Source of the DNA: Bifidobacterium breve
GTDB taxonomy: Bacteria; Actinomycetota; Actinomycetes; Nanopelagicales; Nanopelagicaceae
Length of the DNA stretch: 64,000 nt
Reading direction: 5' to 3'
Assembly: GCA_945883755.1 (NCBI GenBank)
Contig: CAMCXX010000003.1
Span: forward strand, 1 to 64,000
Below, one piece after another: positions 21,495-31,265 of the stretch (positions within the stretch are counted from its first letter, which is position 1; the number at the start of each line of letters is the position of its first letter). Below the pieces are notes generated by a model, which was given only the letters and a program-made list of their open reading frames with translations, made no database searches and had not been told where the DNA came from. Made by a program: the position numbers and the translations under genes.

Positions 21495-22423
21495 TTAACC
21501 AACCTCTTTAATCGATCGAGTAGCTCGTTTTTCAAGGTAGCCGGTGCGATAACCTGAACATCATCACCATTCCAGAGTAAATCTCTAATCATCTGTTCTT
21601 GGTCGGTAAAGCCCAATTCAAGACTCTCCCATTCGCCATCTTGTGGTTTAACCAACCCATTTTTTCGGAGATTATTGCACTTACCAATTCGGATCAACGC
21701 TTGTAACTTTTGAGAAATCATCTCTGTACTATCTGCCAACTTAGAATTTTTCATCAATAGATCCTTGTCAAAGGGCTCTCTATCGGTAAGAGAAATCACC
21801 GATGATTCAAATCTAATTACTTTAAAGCTCTTCAACCACTTGTTCTCGATTGCAGATAGGTACCAAAATCCTTGTATGTTCTCTAACTTGATGGGGGCGA
21901 CCGTTCGCTCTAATGATTTATAGATGAACTTAATGTACCGTCGAGAACTAACCGCATTAATTAAAGCTCTTAACTGAGAAACCTCATGATTAAAACTCTG
22001 TACTAATAATTGCCCACTATTTGAGTCAACTCCCCCTGCTACATCTGAATCAATTGATGCGATTTTTAGAAGTGCATTCTTGGCAGAGTCATCTAAATTT
22101 GATTGCGACCAGTAATTTGCTGCCAACACCATCAGGATCAACTCTGCTTTTGAAAAATCATTGGGTTGAATCTGAATTTGCGAGCTTCGAATTAAATACC
22201 CCTGTTCATCCTCAAACAATGGATCTAATCCACCAACTTCAATTATGATGCCAGCGCTACGTAACTCATCCTTATCGCGTTCAAACATTCTCTCCATACT
22301 TTCAGGAGTGCCCGAGTACCCAGCGATAGTGCGGAAAATCTCATTTTTAGTTAAGTATCGTTTGCTTGCGAGCAGGCCTAAAGTGAGGTTGATCAACCTT
22401 TCGGTTTTCTCCGCACTCATCAC
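21491..22423 (-). CDS. pafB: WYL-domain regulator PafB-like
   Basis: ERLINLTLGLLASKRYLTKNEIFRTIAGYSG...ERMFERDKDELRSAGI. Confidence 0.87.
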   Translation of the reverse strand: MMSAEKTERLINLTLGLLASKRYLTKNEIFRTIAGYSGTPESMERMFERDKDELRSAGIIIEVGGLDPLFEDEQGYLIRSSQIQIQPNDFSKAELILMVLAANYWSQSNLDDSAKNALLKIASIDSDVAGGVDSNSGQLLVQSFNHEVSQLRALINAVSSRRYIKFIYKSLERTVAPIKLENIQGFWYLSAIENKWLKSFKVIRFESSVISLTDREPFDKDLLMKNSKLADSTEMISQKLQALIRIGKCNNLRKNGLVKPQDGEWESLELGFTDQEQMIRDLLWNGDDVQVIAPATLKNELLDRLKRLVK

Positions 22424-22487
22424 CGTAGATTAACCATTTTTCAACCCTTTGATAGACTTGGTTGTGATTAGAAAAGAGATAAGTTCA

Positions 22488-23006
22488 ATGAGAAAAGTAT
22501 TATCCACATTATTAATTTTGGCACTTCTCACCTCCTGTTCGACCGATGGCGGTTTGGATTCCATGCCGGGAGCATTAGTGACCACCGAAGAAACACCTGG
22601 AGATAAAATGGGCGCATTTGAACTTCCCTCTGTAACTGCCAATGCTGGTGCTCAGCCAAGTATTGGTGAATTAATAGGGGCCGCCCCTGAAACTTTGCAA
22701 ATCAAAGATGTCATCGTTGGAACTGGAGCGCAAGCTAATGCAAGCTCTACCCTCGAAGTTCACTACACCTTGATTTCATATAGCAATGGCGCCTTAGTTG
22801 AATCTTCATGGAGTTCAAATCAAACAGCTACTTTTCCATTAAATGAAGTAATTGCTGGTTGGCAAGAGGGAATTCCGGGCATGAAAGAGGGCGGACGAAG
22901 ATTATTAATTGTTCCACCATCACTAGGTTACGGAGAGATGGGATCTGGGCCTATCGCACCTAATGAAACTTTGGTCTTTGTGGTCGACCTGATAAAGGTT
23001 TCTTAA
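22488..23006 (+). CDS. FKBP-type peptidyl-prolyl isomerase, predicted lipoprotein
   Basis: Lipobox MRKVLSTLLILALLTSC; FKBP core VIAGWQEGIPGMKEGGRRLLIVPPSLGYGEMG. Confidence 0.9.
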   Translation: MRKVLSTLLILALLTSCSTDGGLDSMPGALVTTEETPGDKMGAFELPSVTANAGAQPSIGELIGAAPETLQIKDVIVGTGAQANASSTLEVHYTLISYSNGALVESSWSSNQTATFPLNEVIAGWQEGIPGMKEGGRRLLIVPPSLGYGEMGSGPIAPNETLVFVVDLIKVS

Positions 23007-23012
23007 AAAAAC

Positions 23013-23858
23013 TTATTCGAGCACGCCGTAGCTACCCTTAGATGGGCGTCTACGGCGTTGCAAAACAGAAACTCCAGGCGCCATTCTTCTTGCAACTGTT
23101 AGAAATCCTGTATGACCAATCATTCTATGTTGGGGTCTGACCGCCAGCCCTTCATGGTGCCAACCGCGCACAATACTTTCAGTACTTTCTGGTTCAGTGA
23201 ATAAATCACTATCTTTTAAGGCCTCTGCAAACTTTGATAATTGTGTCGTTGTAGCGACGTAGGCAAGAATCACACCTCCTGGCACCAACGCATCAGCTGC
23301 AGTTTGTACGCAATCCCAAGGCGCCAACATATCTAAGACAACTCGATCCCAATTAGCCTCATACCGTTGTTCTTGAAAAGCGCCGACAACTAACTCCCAA
23401 TTTTTTGGCTGCGTTCCAAAGTAATTGATTACATTACTCTTAGAAATTTGAGCGAAATCATCTCTGATTTCAACAGATTGCAAACTTCCACTCTCTCCAA
23501 TTGCGCGTAACAACGCTAATGTCAGAGCTCCTGAACCAACCCCTGATTCAAGTACACGGACGCCAGGTTTAATATCAGCTACACCTAAAATCATCGCTAA
23601 ATCTTTAGGATAAATGATTGTTGCACCACGTGGCATAGATAAAACATAATCGGCGAACAGTGGCCGAAAAGCTTGGAATTTTAAATCACCATTAGTCACA
23701 AAGATGCTGCCTTCTGGTTTTCCGACAATTTCATCATGTTTGAGCCAACCCTTATGAGTATGCCACTCACCACCCGCTACCAAAGTTATTGAGTACAACT
23801 TGCCTTTAGGATCTGTAAATTGAACTCGATCTCCATACTGAAAGGTACGATCAACCAT
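23013..23858 (-). CDS. trmI: tRNA (adenine-58-N1)-methyltransferase
   Basis: GARVLESG-like SAM motif (GVRVLESGVGSGALTLALL); start taken as MVDRTFQYGDRVQ (longer ORF opens at 23927). Confidence 0.9.
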   Translation of the reverse strand: MVDRTFQYGDRVQFTDPKGKLYSITLVAGGEWHTHKGWLKHDEIVGKPEGSIFVTNGDLKFQAFRPLFADYVLSMPRGATIIYPKDLAMILGVADIKPGVRVLESGVGSGALTLALLRAIGESGSLQSVEIRDDFAQISKSNVINYFGTQPKNWELVVGAFQEQRYEANWDRVVLDMLAPWDCVQTAADALVPGGVILAYVATTTQLSKFAEALKDSDLFTEPESTESIVRGWHHEGLAVRPQHRMIGHTGFLTVARRMAPGVSVLQRRRRPSKGSYGVLE

Positions 23859-24525
23859 GATTGCGAACCTTAACTTGATTGAGAAAGGGATACCAATCAA
23901 CAAGTTTTGTAACTGATAACTCCGCAAGAGTATTCACAATTCGCAAATTTTCATGATCCGGCAAGGAAACCAGATGCGGTATTCCAATCACCTGTGCCCC
24001 AGAACTGAGACCAGCAGTAACACCGGTAATGGAGTCCTCTACCACGACACAATCTTCAATCTTTACACCCAAACGATCTGCCGCTAGTAAATATGGTGCG
24101 GGATCTGGCTTGGATCTCTCCACATCATCCGCTGAAATTGTGACATCAAAAAAATTGATAGGAAAGTGAGTTAACACAGTTCGCATTAATTGCCCACCAC
24201 TCGCTGTAACTAACGCGATCTTTAATCCAAAATTTCGGCACTCATTTATCAGATCCAATGCATTAGGCAGAATTTGCAATTGGGTTTGCAGCTTTTTTAA
24301 CATTAAAATATCCAATTGATCACCAAAGAAACCGTAAGGTTTAACATTATTTGATTTCTCCTGCATAATTTTTTCATTTCGTTCCCTAGGCCCACCTAAA
24401 GTTGATAACTGATCTTGCGCACTCCACGAAGCCCCAACCGACTCCATAACCTCACATTCAGCCTCTAACCAAAGCGGCTCTGAATCAACCAGAGTGCCAT
24501 CCATATCAAAGAGAATTGCACTCAT
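23851..24525 (-). CDS. HAD-family phosphatase (beta-phosphoglucomutase-like)
   Basis: ILFDMDGTLVDSEPLW...SKPDPAPYLLAADRLG...VVEDSITG. Confidence 0.88.
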   Translation of the reverse strand: MSAILFDMDGTLVDSEPLWLEAECEVMESVGASWSAQDQLSTLGGPRERNEKIMQEKSNNVKPYGFFGDQLDILMLKKLQTQLQILPNALDLINECRNFGLKIALVTASGGQLMRTVLTHFPINFFDVTISADDVERSKPDPAPYLLAADRLGVKIEDCVVVEDSITGVTAGLSSGAQVIGIPHLVSLPDHENLRIVNTLAELSVTKLVDWYPFLNQVKVRNHG

Positions 24526-27500
24526 GAGGCGTTAAAGTATTTGGCTTCAGGATGGTGCAACACTATGGATGATGTTGATTGCTCAGGGTGCAATTGAAAC
24601 TCTTCAGATATTTCAACTCCGATTTTTTCCGGCTCTAATAACTCCATCAGGGCAATCTGCTGCGCTAAATCTGGACAAGCTGGATAACCAAAGGAGTATC
24701 GGGATCCTCGGTACCCCTGCTTTAGAATCTCATCAAATTCTGGATTATCCTCATCGGCAAAACCAAGCTCTAAGCGTGTTCTGGCATGCCACATCTCAGT
24801 TAAGGCCTCCGTTAATTGCACAGATAATCCATGTAGCTCTAGATACTCTCGGTACAAATTTTTGCTAAACAACTCGGTAATTGCATCTGAAACCGATTGA
24901 CCCATAGTAACAATCTGGAAGGAGACCACATCTATCTCTCCACTCTCCTTACTCCTAAAGAAATCTGCCAAACACAATCTTCTATCCCTTGATTGTCTTG
25001 GAAAGGTAAAACGAGTTCGCTCTTGACCCAATAGATCACCCTTATGATGTAAGACAACTAGATCATTACCTTCGCTGTAACATGGAAAGTATCCATATGT
25101 AACCGCTGCATTTAACCAACCATTTGATTGAATATCATTAAGCAGTGCACGCAATCGCGGGCGGCCCTCCTCATCAACCATCTTTGAATACTCCTGGTTT
25201 TTTAATCCCCATTGACCAAGAAACAGTGCGCGCTCATCAATCATCGTTGCATAATCATTTAATGCAACCCCCTTTACGACTCGAGAGCCAAAAAATGGTG
25301 GTTTGGGGATTACATTTTTATCCTGAACATCACTTCTTTTAGTATCTATCTCCGTATTTGAAACCGGCTTTCTCGCAGGAGTTACTCGTTTTTTCAAAGG
25401 TGGCAGCTCAACACCTGGCACTCCTTTTTTAATTCCCATGAAGGTATCCATCAACCTTAAGCCTTCAAATGCATCCTTGGCATATCGGACTGTGCCAGTG
25501 TAATTATCTGCTAGATCTTGCTCAACAAATGATCGGGTTAATGCTGCACCACCTAAAACTACTGGCCATTTTTTCGCTAAACCTCGTAATTCAAGCTCAG
25601 CAAGATTCTCCTTCATGATCACCGTTGATTTGACTAATAGACCACTCATACCAATTACATCAACATCATTGGATTGGGCAGCATCAATAATCTGATTAAC
25701 AGTTTGTTTAATTCCAATATTTACTGTGTCATAACCATTATTGGATAAAATAATGTCAACTAAATTCTTGCCGATATCGTGAACATCACCTTTAACAGTA
25801 GCAAGCAGTATTTTGCCCCTACCCTGATCATCTGTTTTCTCTATAAACGGCTCCAGAATAGCCACCGCACTCTTCATTACCTCAGCTGATTGAAGTACGA
25901 ATGGCAACTGCATTTCACCCTTACCAAATAACTCCCCGACCGTTTTCATTCCCTGCAATAAATGATCATTAATAAGGGATAACGCAGTATGTTTCTCAGA
26001 TAATGCTTGTTTAAGGTCATCTTCCAAGCCAACCTTTTCACCATCAATAATTCGTCGCTGTAATCTTTCGAGCAACGGCAACGCAGCAAGATCAGCCGCC
26101 CGGCTCTCCTTTGATGAGGTGATTTCCACTCCTGAGAAGATCTCAAGCAATTTAGTTAGTGGATCGTAAAGTAATTCACCATCTTCGGCGTATTGGCGCC
26201 GGTCATAGATTAAATCCAACGCAACTTTTAACTGCTCATCATTTATTTTATGGATCGGTATGATCTTTGATGGATGAACAATTGCAGAATCTAGGCCATT
26301 TTTTACCGCTTCAGAGAGAAAAACTGAGTTCAAAACAATTCGGGCAGCAGGATTCAAACCAAATGAAATATTTGATACCCCTAAAGTAGTTTGAACCTTT
26401 GGATGTTCCTTCTTTAATTGTGCAATGGCATTCAAAGTTTCAATTCCATCACGCCTAGTCTCTTCTTGACCAGTGGCAATTGGAAAGGTCAACATATCTA
26501 TAATGATGTCGCCAGCTTCCAGCTCCCAATTCTCTGTAAGATCCTTAATTAACCGTCGGGAAACCTTCATCTTCCAATCGCAATCCCGTGCTTGACCCTC
26601 TTCATCAATTGTTAAAGCAATTACAGATGCACCGTGTTCAGCTACCAACGGCATAATCTTCATATACCTTGAGTTAGGGCCATCGCCATCCTCGAAATTA
26701 ACTGAGTTAATTACAGAACGGCCTCCTAATTGCTTTAGACCCGCTTCAATAACCGCTGGTTCGGTGGAATCAATCACGATTGGTAATGTTGAAGATGTAG
26801 CAAATCTATGAGCTAGCTCTTGCATATCTGCAACACCATCACGTCCAACATAATCAACTGAGAGATCAAGCATATGTGCACCATCTCTTATTTGATCACG
26901 CGCAATCTCTACGCAACTTTGCCAATCATCATTAAGCAATGCATCGCGAAAAGCCTTTGAACCATTGGCATTAGTTTTCTCACCAATCGCCAGATAGGTA
27001 TTTTGCTGTCTAAACGGCACAAACTGATACAGAGATGAGGCACCCGATTCGATATCTACTTTACGTTTTGATACCTGATAGCCACTAAGAGTTTTAACAA
27101 CCTCCGCCAAGTGCTCTGGCGTAGTTCCACAACAACCACCAACGATCTGAACCTGATAATCCTTAGCAAAATTAAGTAGTGATGCAGCTAATTCTTTTGG
27201 TGATAATGGATAATGAGCGCCACCATCAACCAACACCGGCAAACCCGCATTTGGCATAACTGATATTCCAATATTGGAACTTATGCTTAAGGTCCGCAGA
27301 TGTTCACTCATCTCAAGTGGACCCGTTGCGCAGTTCAAACCAATTAAGTCAATCTGCAACGGTTCTAATGCATTTAGTGCAGCACCGATCTCTGAGCCCA
27401 GCAACATCGTTCCATTGGTTTCGACAGTTACTTGAGCGATTACCAAAATATCTTTTTTATGAGAAGGCTGATCTGAGTTATTAAATTCGGCGATCGCCTC

Positions 27501-28019
27501 CCGCGCGCCATTTATCGCAGCTTTCGCCTGCAACAAATCCTGTGCGGTTTCGATCAATAATGCGTCAGCTCCACCTTCGATTAATCCCTTGGCATTTGCC
27601 GAGTAAGCCCTCTTTAAATGATCATAAGTTGTATGTCCAAGGGTAGGCAATCTTGTACCTGGTCCCATCGAACCAAGAACCCATTTTGGTTTTAACTCTG
27701 TCGCATACTTATCAGCAGCTTTTCTTGCAATCTGAGCTCCAGCAAGTGATAACTCATAGATTCGCTCTTCAATCCCATACTCAGCTAGATTTGCAAAATT
27801 TGCCCCAAATGTATTTGTTTCGATTGCATCAACACCCACCTTTAGGTACGCCTCGTGAACTGATTCAACAATATCGGCTCTTGTAACATTGAGAATCTCA
27901 TTGCACCCTTCAAAATTTTGAAAATCATCTAATGAAGGATTGGCAGCTTGCAGCATTGTTCCCATCGCGCCGTCGGCAATCAAGACATGATTTTGCAAAT
28001 ACTGGCGAAGGGTAATCAT
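24522..28019 (-). CDS. metH: Cobalamin-dependent methionine synthase
   Basis: 1165 aa; GGCCGTTPEH, KGDVHDIGKNLVD (B12 DxHxxG), activation domain. Confidence 0.97.
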   Translation of the reverse strand: MITLRQYLQNHVLIADGAMGTMLQAANPSLDDFQNFEGCNEILNVTRADIVESVHEAYLKVGVDAIETNTFGANFANLAEYGIEERIYELSLAGAQIARKAADKYATELKPKWVLGSMGPGTRLPTLGHTTYDHLKRAYSANAKGLIEGGADALLIETAQDLLQAKAAINGAREAIAEFNNSDQPSHKKDILVIAQVTVETNGTMLLGSEIGAALNALEPLQIDLIGLNCATGPLEMSEHLRTLSISSNIGISVMPNAGLPVLVDGGAHYPLSPKELAASLLNFAKDYQVQIVGGCCGTTPEHLAEVVKTLSGYQVSKRKVDIESGASSLYQFVPFRQQNTYLAIGEKTNANGSKAFRDALLNDDWQSCVEIARDQIRDGAHMLDLSVDYVGRDGVADMQELAHRFATSSTLPIVIDSTEPAVIEAGLKQLGGRSVINSVNFEDGDGPNSRYMKIMPLVAEHGASVIALTIDEEGQARDCDWKMKVSRRLIKDLTENWELEAGDIIIDMLTFPIATGQEETRRDGIETLNAIAQLKKEHPKVQTTLGVSNISFGLNPAARIVLNSVFLSEAVKNGLDSAIVHPSKIIPIHKINDEQLKVALDLIYDRRQYAEDGELLYDPLTKLLEIFSGVEITSSKESRAADLAALPLLERLQRRIIDGEKVGLEDDLKQALSEKHTALSLINDHLLQGMKTVGELFGKGEMQLPFVLQSAEVMKSAVAILEPFIEKTDDQGRGKILLATVKGDVHDIGKNLVDIILSNNGYDTVNIGIKQTVNQIIDAAQSNDVDVIGMSGLLVKSTVIMKENLAELELRGLAKKWPVVLGGAALTRSFVEQDLADNYTGTVRYAKDAFEGLRLMDTFMGIKKGVPGVELPPLKKRVTPARKPVSNTEIDTKRSDVQDKNVIPKPPFFGSRVVKGVALNDYATMIDERALFLGQWGLKNQEYSKMVDEEGRPRLRALLNDIQSNGWLNAAVTYGYFPCYSEGNDLVVLHHKGDLLGQERTRFTFPRQSRDRRLCLADFFRSKESGEIDVVSFQIVTMGQSVSDAITELFSKNLYREYLELHGLSVQLTEALTEMWHARTRLELGFADEDNPEFDEILKQGYRGSRYSFGYPACPDLAQQIALMELLEPEKIGVEISEEFQLHPEQSTSSIVLHHPEAKYFNAS

Positions 28020-28071
28020 CGCTTAACTTTACCTTAGATGCGTATCAACGCCCTATTGATGAGCTTACCGA

Positions 28072-29310
28072 TTAAAGGGTTAATCCAAGCAAAGCATCTA
28101 ACGCACGTGACATTTCACCAGATTCATTTACCAATAAGTGAGAATTTTCACCATCTAATGATTGCCGAGCCCACTTTAAAATAATAGACAAAGCACGCGG
28201 GGTATCTAGGTTATTTGATAGAGCATCTATCAATTCAGATAAATGCCCTGCTACTGGATAAACCTCAGATTTAGCCAACGCTTGCCTAACTAATGCCACA
28301 TCGGAGGATGCACGAGTAAGTAAATCACTACTCCACTCACGATAACTTTGATAATGATCGATCATAAGCGCCCATCTGATGATCATGGGGTCTACGCCAT
28401 CTTTTAATAATTGGGAAACAAAAACTAGATTGCCTTTTGATTTACTCATCTTCTCGCCTTGGTAACCCATCATTCCAGTGTGCACATAAAACTTTGAGAA
28501 ATTGCGATCAGTAACCGCCTTAATCAGAGCAGCGCTCATAAAATGATGTGGAAAGATCAAATCCTCTCCCCCACCTTGTAAATCAATAACACAATCACTC
28601 TCTTCCCGATCTAAAAACTCCAACGCAATCGCGGTGCATTCAACATGCCATCCTGGTCTGCCGAAACCAAAGGGTGAATCCCAGCCCGGTTCTCCAGCTT
28701 TATTACCTAGCCATAACAATGGATCAAGCCGATGTCGCTTACCAATCCGATCGGGATCGCCACCTCTTTGCGCAAAAATACTTATCGCTTCCTCTTCGCT
28801 GATAGAAAGATCAACAAGAGACGGCGCAACATCAAAGTAAAGATCATCTTCGATTTGATACACATGATCTTTCTCTTTCAGTCTTGCAATGAAAGAAATG
28901 ATTAGTTCGATTGAATCAGTTACTTTGATAAAATCACTTGGAGGCAAAACCCGTAATGAGCTCATATCTTCAATAAATAAATCAATTTGAGATGAAGCTA
29001 GATCACGCCAATCAACCTGATCACGATTTGCACGTTCAAGTAATGGATCATCTACATCGGTGATGTTTTGTGTGTAGTGGAAATGGGTATGGCTTAGAGT
29101 TAAATAACGATTAATCAGATCGTAAGCAAGATAGGTTGCAGCATGACCTAAATGTGTAGCATCATATGGAGTGATTCCACAAACATAAACGCTGAAGAAA
29201 CGAGTTGCCGGCAATTTAACCTGCGCCTTAAATGTATCCACAAGTTGTAGTGGTTGATTCTTCAAACTTACTTGCGGCAACATTACCGCTGGCCAACTAT
29301 TCACCCGCAA
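28072..29310 (-). CDS. mshC: Cysteine-1-D-myo-inosityl 2-amino-2-deoxy-alpha-D-glucopyranoside ligase (mycothiol)
   Basis: CysRS-like VYVCGITPYDATHLGHAATYLAYDL, KMSKSKGNLVFVS; N-terminus xNSWPAV... typical of MshC. Confidence 0.9.
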   Translation of the reverse strand: MRVNSWPAVMLPQVSLKNQPLQLVDTFKAQVKLPATRFFSVYVCGITPYDATHLGHAATYLAYDLINRYLTLSHTHFHYTQNITDVDDPLLERANRDQVDWRDLASSQIDLFIEDMSSLRVLPPSDFIKVTDSIELIISFIARLKEKDHVYQIEDDLYFDVAPSLVDLSISEEEAISIFAQRGGDPDRIGKRHRLDPLLWLGNKAGEPGWDSPFGFGRPGWHVECTAIALEFLDREESDCVIDLQGGGEDLIFPHHFMSAALIKAVTDRNFSKFYVHTGMMGYQGEKMSKSKGNLVFVSQLLKDGVDPMIIRWALMIDHYQSYREWSSDLLTRASSDVALVRQALAKSEVYPVAGHLSELIDALSNNLDTPRALSIILKWARQSLDGENSHLLVNESGEMSRALDALLGLTL

Positions 29311-29350
29311 ACCTTACTTCCAATAGTGTCAATAACCTCATGATTAACTC

Positions 29351-30037
29351 TTATACCGGGGGCCATGGAATCGCTGGTCGATCGGTAGCGGGTAGTGGAA
29401 AGAATGGTTCATTTAACAATCTGATCGCTCGACCTCTAATTCCATTAATTTCATCATCCTGTAAAAGAGATTGAAACTCATTTTTCAAATCATGGGTAAT
29501 AACTTTTCGCAATGTTGCCATCTCCGCATCGGAGAAACTTTCACCTGCAAATTGCCATAAAACACTTCGTAATTTATCCTCAGTATGAAAACAAACTCCA
29601 TGATCACAGCCTTGGATGCTGCCATCATCAAGAATCAATAAATGTCCATACTTTCGATCAGCATTGTTAATTAAACAATCAAATAAAGCTATCCGGCGAA
29701 GATCGGGGTGTTCACTTTGACCTATTTCGATCAAATTACTTGGCTGGGAGTTGCTGCGCCATAACTGCACCATACCTTTTCCATATGGGCCCTCTCGCAT
29801 AACAGTCGGCGGTACAAGATTAAAATCAAAGATCTCGCTGAACCTATATGCAGCTACCTCTCTGCTGGCAAGATTGCCACTAGTGAAATCCCACAACGGT
29901 CTCTCCCCCGCAATTGGTTTGTAAATTACCTTTAGATTTTCATCATTTTTTATATGACCATACAAGGTGGCATTTGAGGCATCAACCAATCTTCCTGTAA
30001 CAACAACCTCACTATCCATCAAGTCAACAGAACTCAT
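29351..30037 (-). CDS. SCO1664-family protein, PI3/4-kinase/HipA-like fold
   Basis: KVIYKP, LFDCLINNADRKYGHLL, GCDHGVCFH kinase-like motifs; start MSSVDLMDSEV overlaps the upstream TGA by 1 nt. Confidence 0.82.
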   Translation of the reverse strand: MSSVDLMDSEVVVTGRLVDASNATLYGHIKNDENLKVIYKPIAGERPLWDFTSGNLASREVAAYRFSEIFDFNLVPPTVMREGPYGKGMVQLWRSNSQPSNLIEIGQSEHPDLRRIALFDCLINNADRKYGHLLILDDGSIQGCDHGVCFHTEDKLRSVLWQFAGESFSDAEMATLRKVITHDLKNEFQSLLQDDEINGIRGRAIRLLNEPFFPLPATDRPAIPWPPV

Positions 30038-30576
30038 CAGCGTCGATATCCATTTGCGCGAGGACATAAATGCCCTGAAGAATTTACTGGTAATCCACAG
30101 AATGGACAAACACTTCTTCCAGCGTCAATAATCGATTTTGCTCTTAATGAAAATCTTGCGACAGTCAATGCATCTAGGGTCAGAATTAGTAGATCTGGGC
30201 CGCTATCGAGGTCATCAATAAGTAATACATCCTGATTAGATATTGCCTGAAAGGTGAGTTCAAGTAAGAGATCATTAACCTTTATCCCAACAATTCCTAC
30301 TTGAAAATCAGCTTCAATCGGAAGCTCGAGTGGATCCATGTCTAGATCTTTTTCAATCTCCAACCTTGTAATCGTAAGAGTTTTACTTCTTCTTAGGTCA
30401 GTTAATATCTCATCAAATCGAAGTACTAAAGCCCTTACCTGCTCCTTTTCAATCTTTACTGTATTTATACCCTCGCTGGATCTGGCTTGGATGAAAAACT
30501 CTCTCTCGCCTGGTTCGCCGATAGCGCTGACAATGAATCTTTCGACTGACGCATGACGATAAACAATTCTAGGCAC
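30037..30576 (-). CDS. DUF3090 family protein with C-terminal zinc ribbon
   Basis: GEPGEREFFIQARSS...CPFCGLPVNSSGHLCPRANGYRR; GTG start at 30576 (longer ORF opens at 30663). Confidence 0.85.
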   Translation of the reverse strand: MPRIVYRHASVERFIVSAIGEPGEREFFIQARSSEGINTVKIEKEQVRALVLRFDEILTDLRRSKTLTITRLEIEKDLDMDPLELPIEADFQVGIVGIKVNDLLLELTFQAISNQDVLLIDDLDSGPDLLILTLDALTVARFSLRAKSIIDAGRSVCPFCGLPVNSSGHLCPRANGYRR

Positions 30577-31216
30577 TCTCGCCCCCAAGTATGAATCTAC
30601 TAGCTCTGCTGATGAACCCTTTTTCGGCCGCCCTCTGGTTTGTGGAAATGATTGATTTACCATTTTCCGAGTAATTAATTGACGAGATAGAGGCAGGAGA
30701 AATTATAAAATTTTGAAATTTATTTAACGGTAGATCTAAGGTAATCGCAAGCGCCATTTTGATTACATCACCATGGGAAACCAGCAAAATTGGCCCTTCC
30801 TCTTTAATTAGGGAGTTCAGAAAGCTCTTAACTCGTCTACGCATCTCTTGAAAACTTTCGCCATTGGGAAAGGTAAAATCACTCGGTTGATTTTGGATTA
30901 ACATCCACTCTTTCTTCTTACTTAAAGCGGATAACTTCTTACCACTCCAACTGCCATAATCCATCTCAATCAAGGAGTCGGTAATTTTCAAATCAATTTT
31001 AGAGTGAGTTTCAAGGTACGGATTGATTGTTTGCAGGCATCTGGTAATTGGCGAAGAGTAAACAGAGGTAAATTCAATATTCGCCAAAATTGAATTTAAG
31101 TGACGACTATCTTTCCTCCCTTTGGTGGTTAAATTCACCGAATTATCTCTGCCGGCGAGCACACCCTTCGCATTTGCCTCAGATTCGGCATGACGCAAAA
31201 GGTAGAGTTGTGGCAT
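30569..31216 (-). CDS. Histidine phosphatase family protein (MSMEG_4193-like phosphomutase)
   Basis: LYLLRHAESEANAKGVLAGR...YSSPITRCLQT...ILLVSHGDVIKM. Confidence 0.87.
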   Translation of the reverse strand: MPQLYLLRHAESEANAKGVLAGRDNSVNLTTKGRKDSRHLNSILANIEFTSVYSSPITRCLQTINPYLETHSKIDLKITDSLIEMDYGSWSGKKLSALSKKKEWMLIQNQPSDFTFPNGESFQEMRRRVKSFLNSLIKEEGPILLVSHGDVIKMALAITLDLPLNKFQNFIISPASISSINYSENGKSIISTNQRAAEKGFISRASRFILGGESA

Positions 31217-31265
31217 TTGGCAAGGTTACCGATCTTTGGATGCCAATGTTGATAATGTGCCCACC

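Noticed and set aside
28020-28071. Possible cobalamin or SAM riboswitch upstream of metH
   Set aside because: Only ~50 bp upstream, too short and without recognisable motifs.
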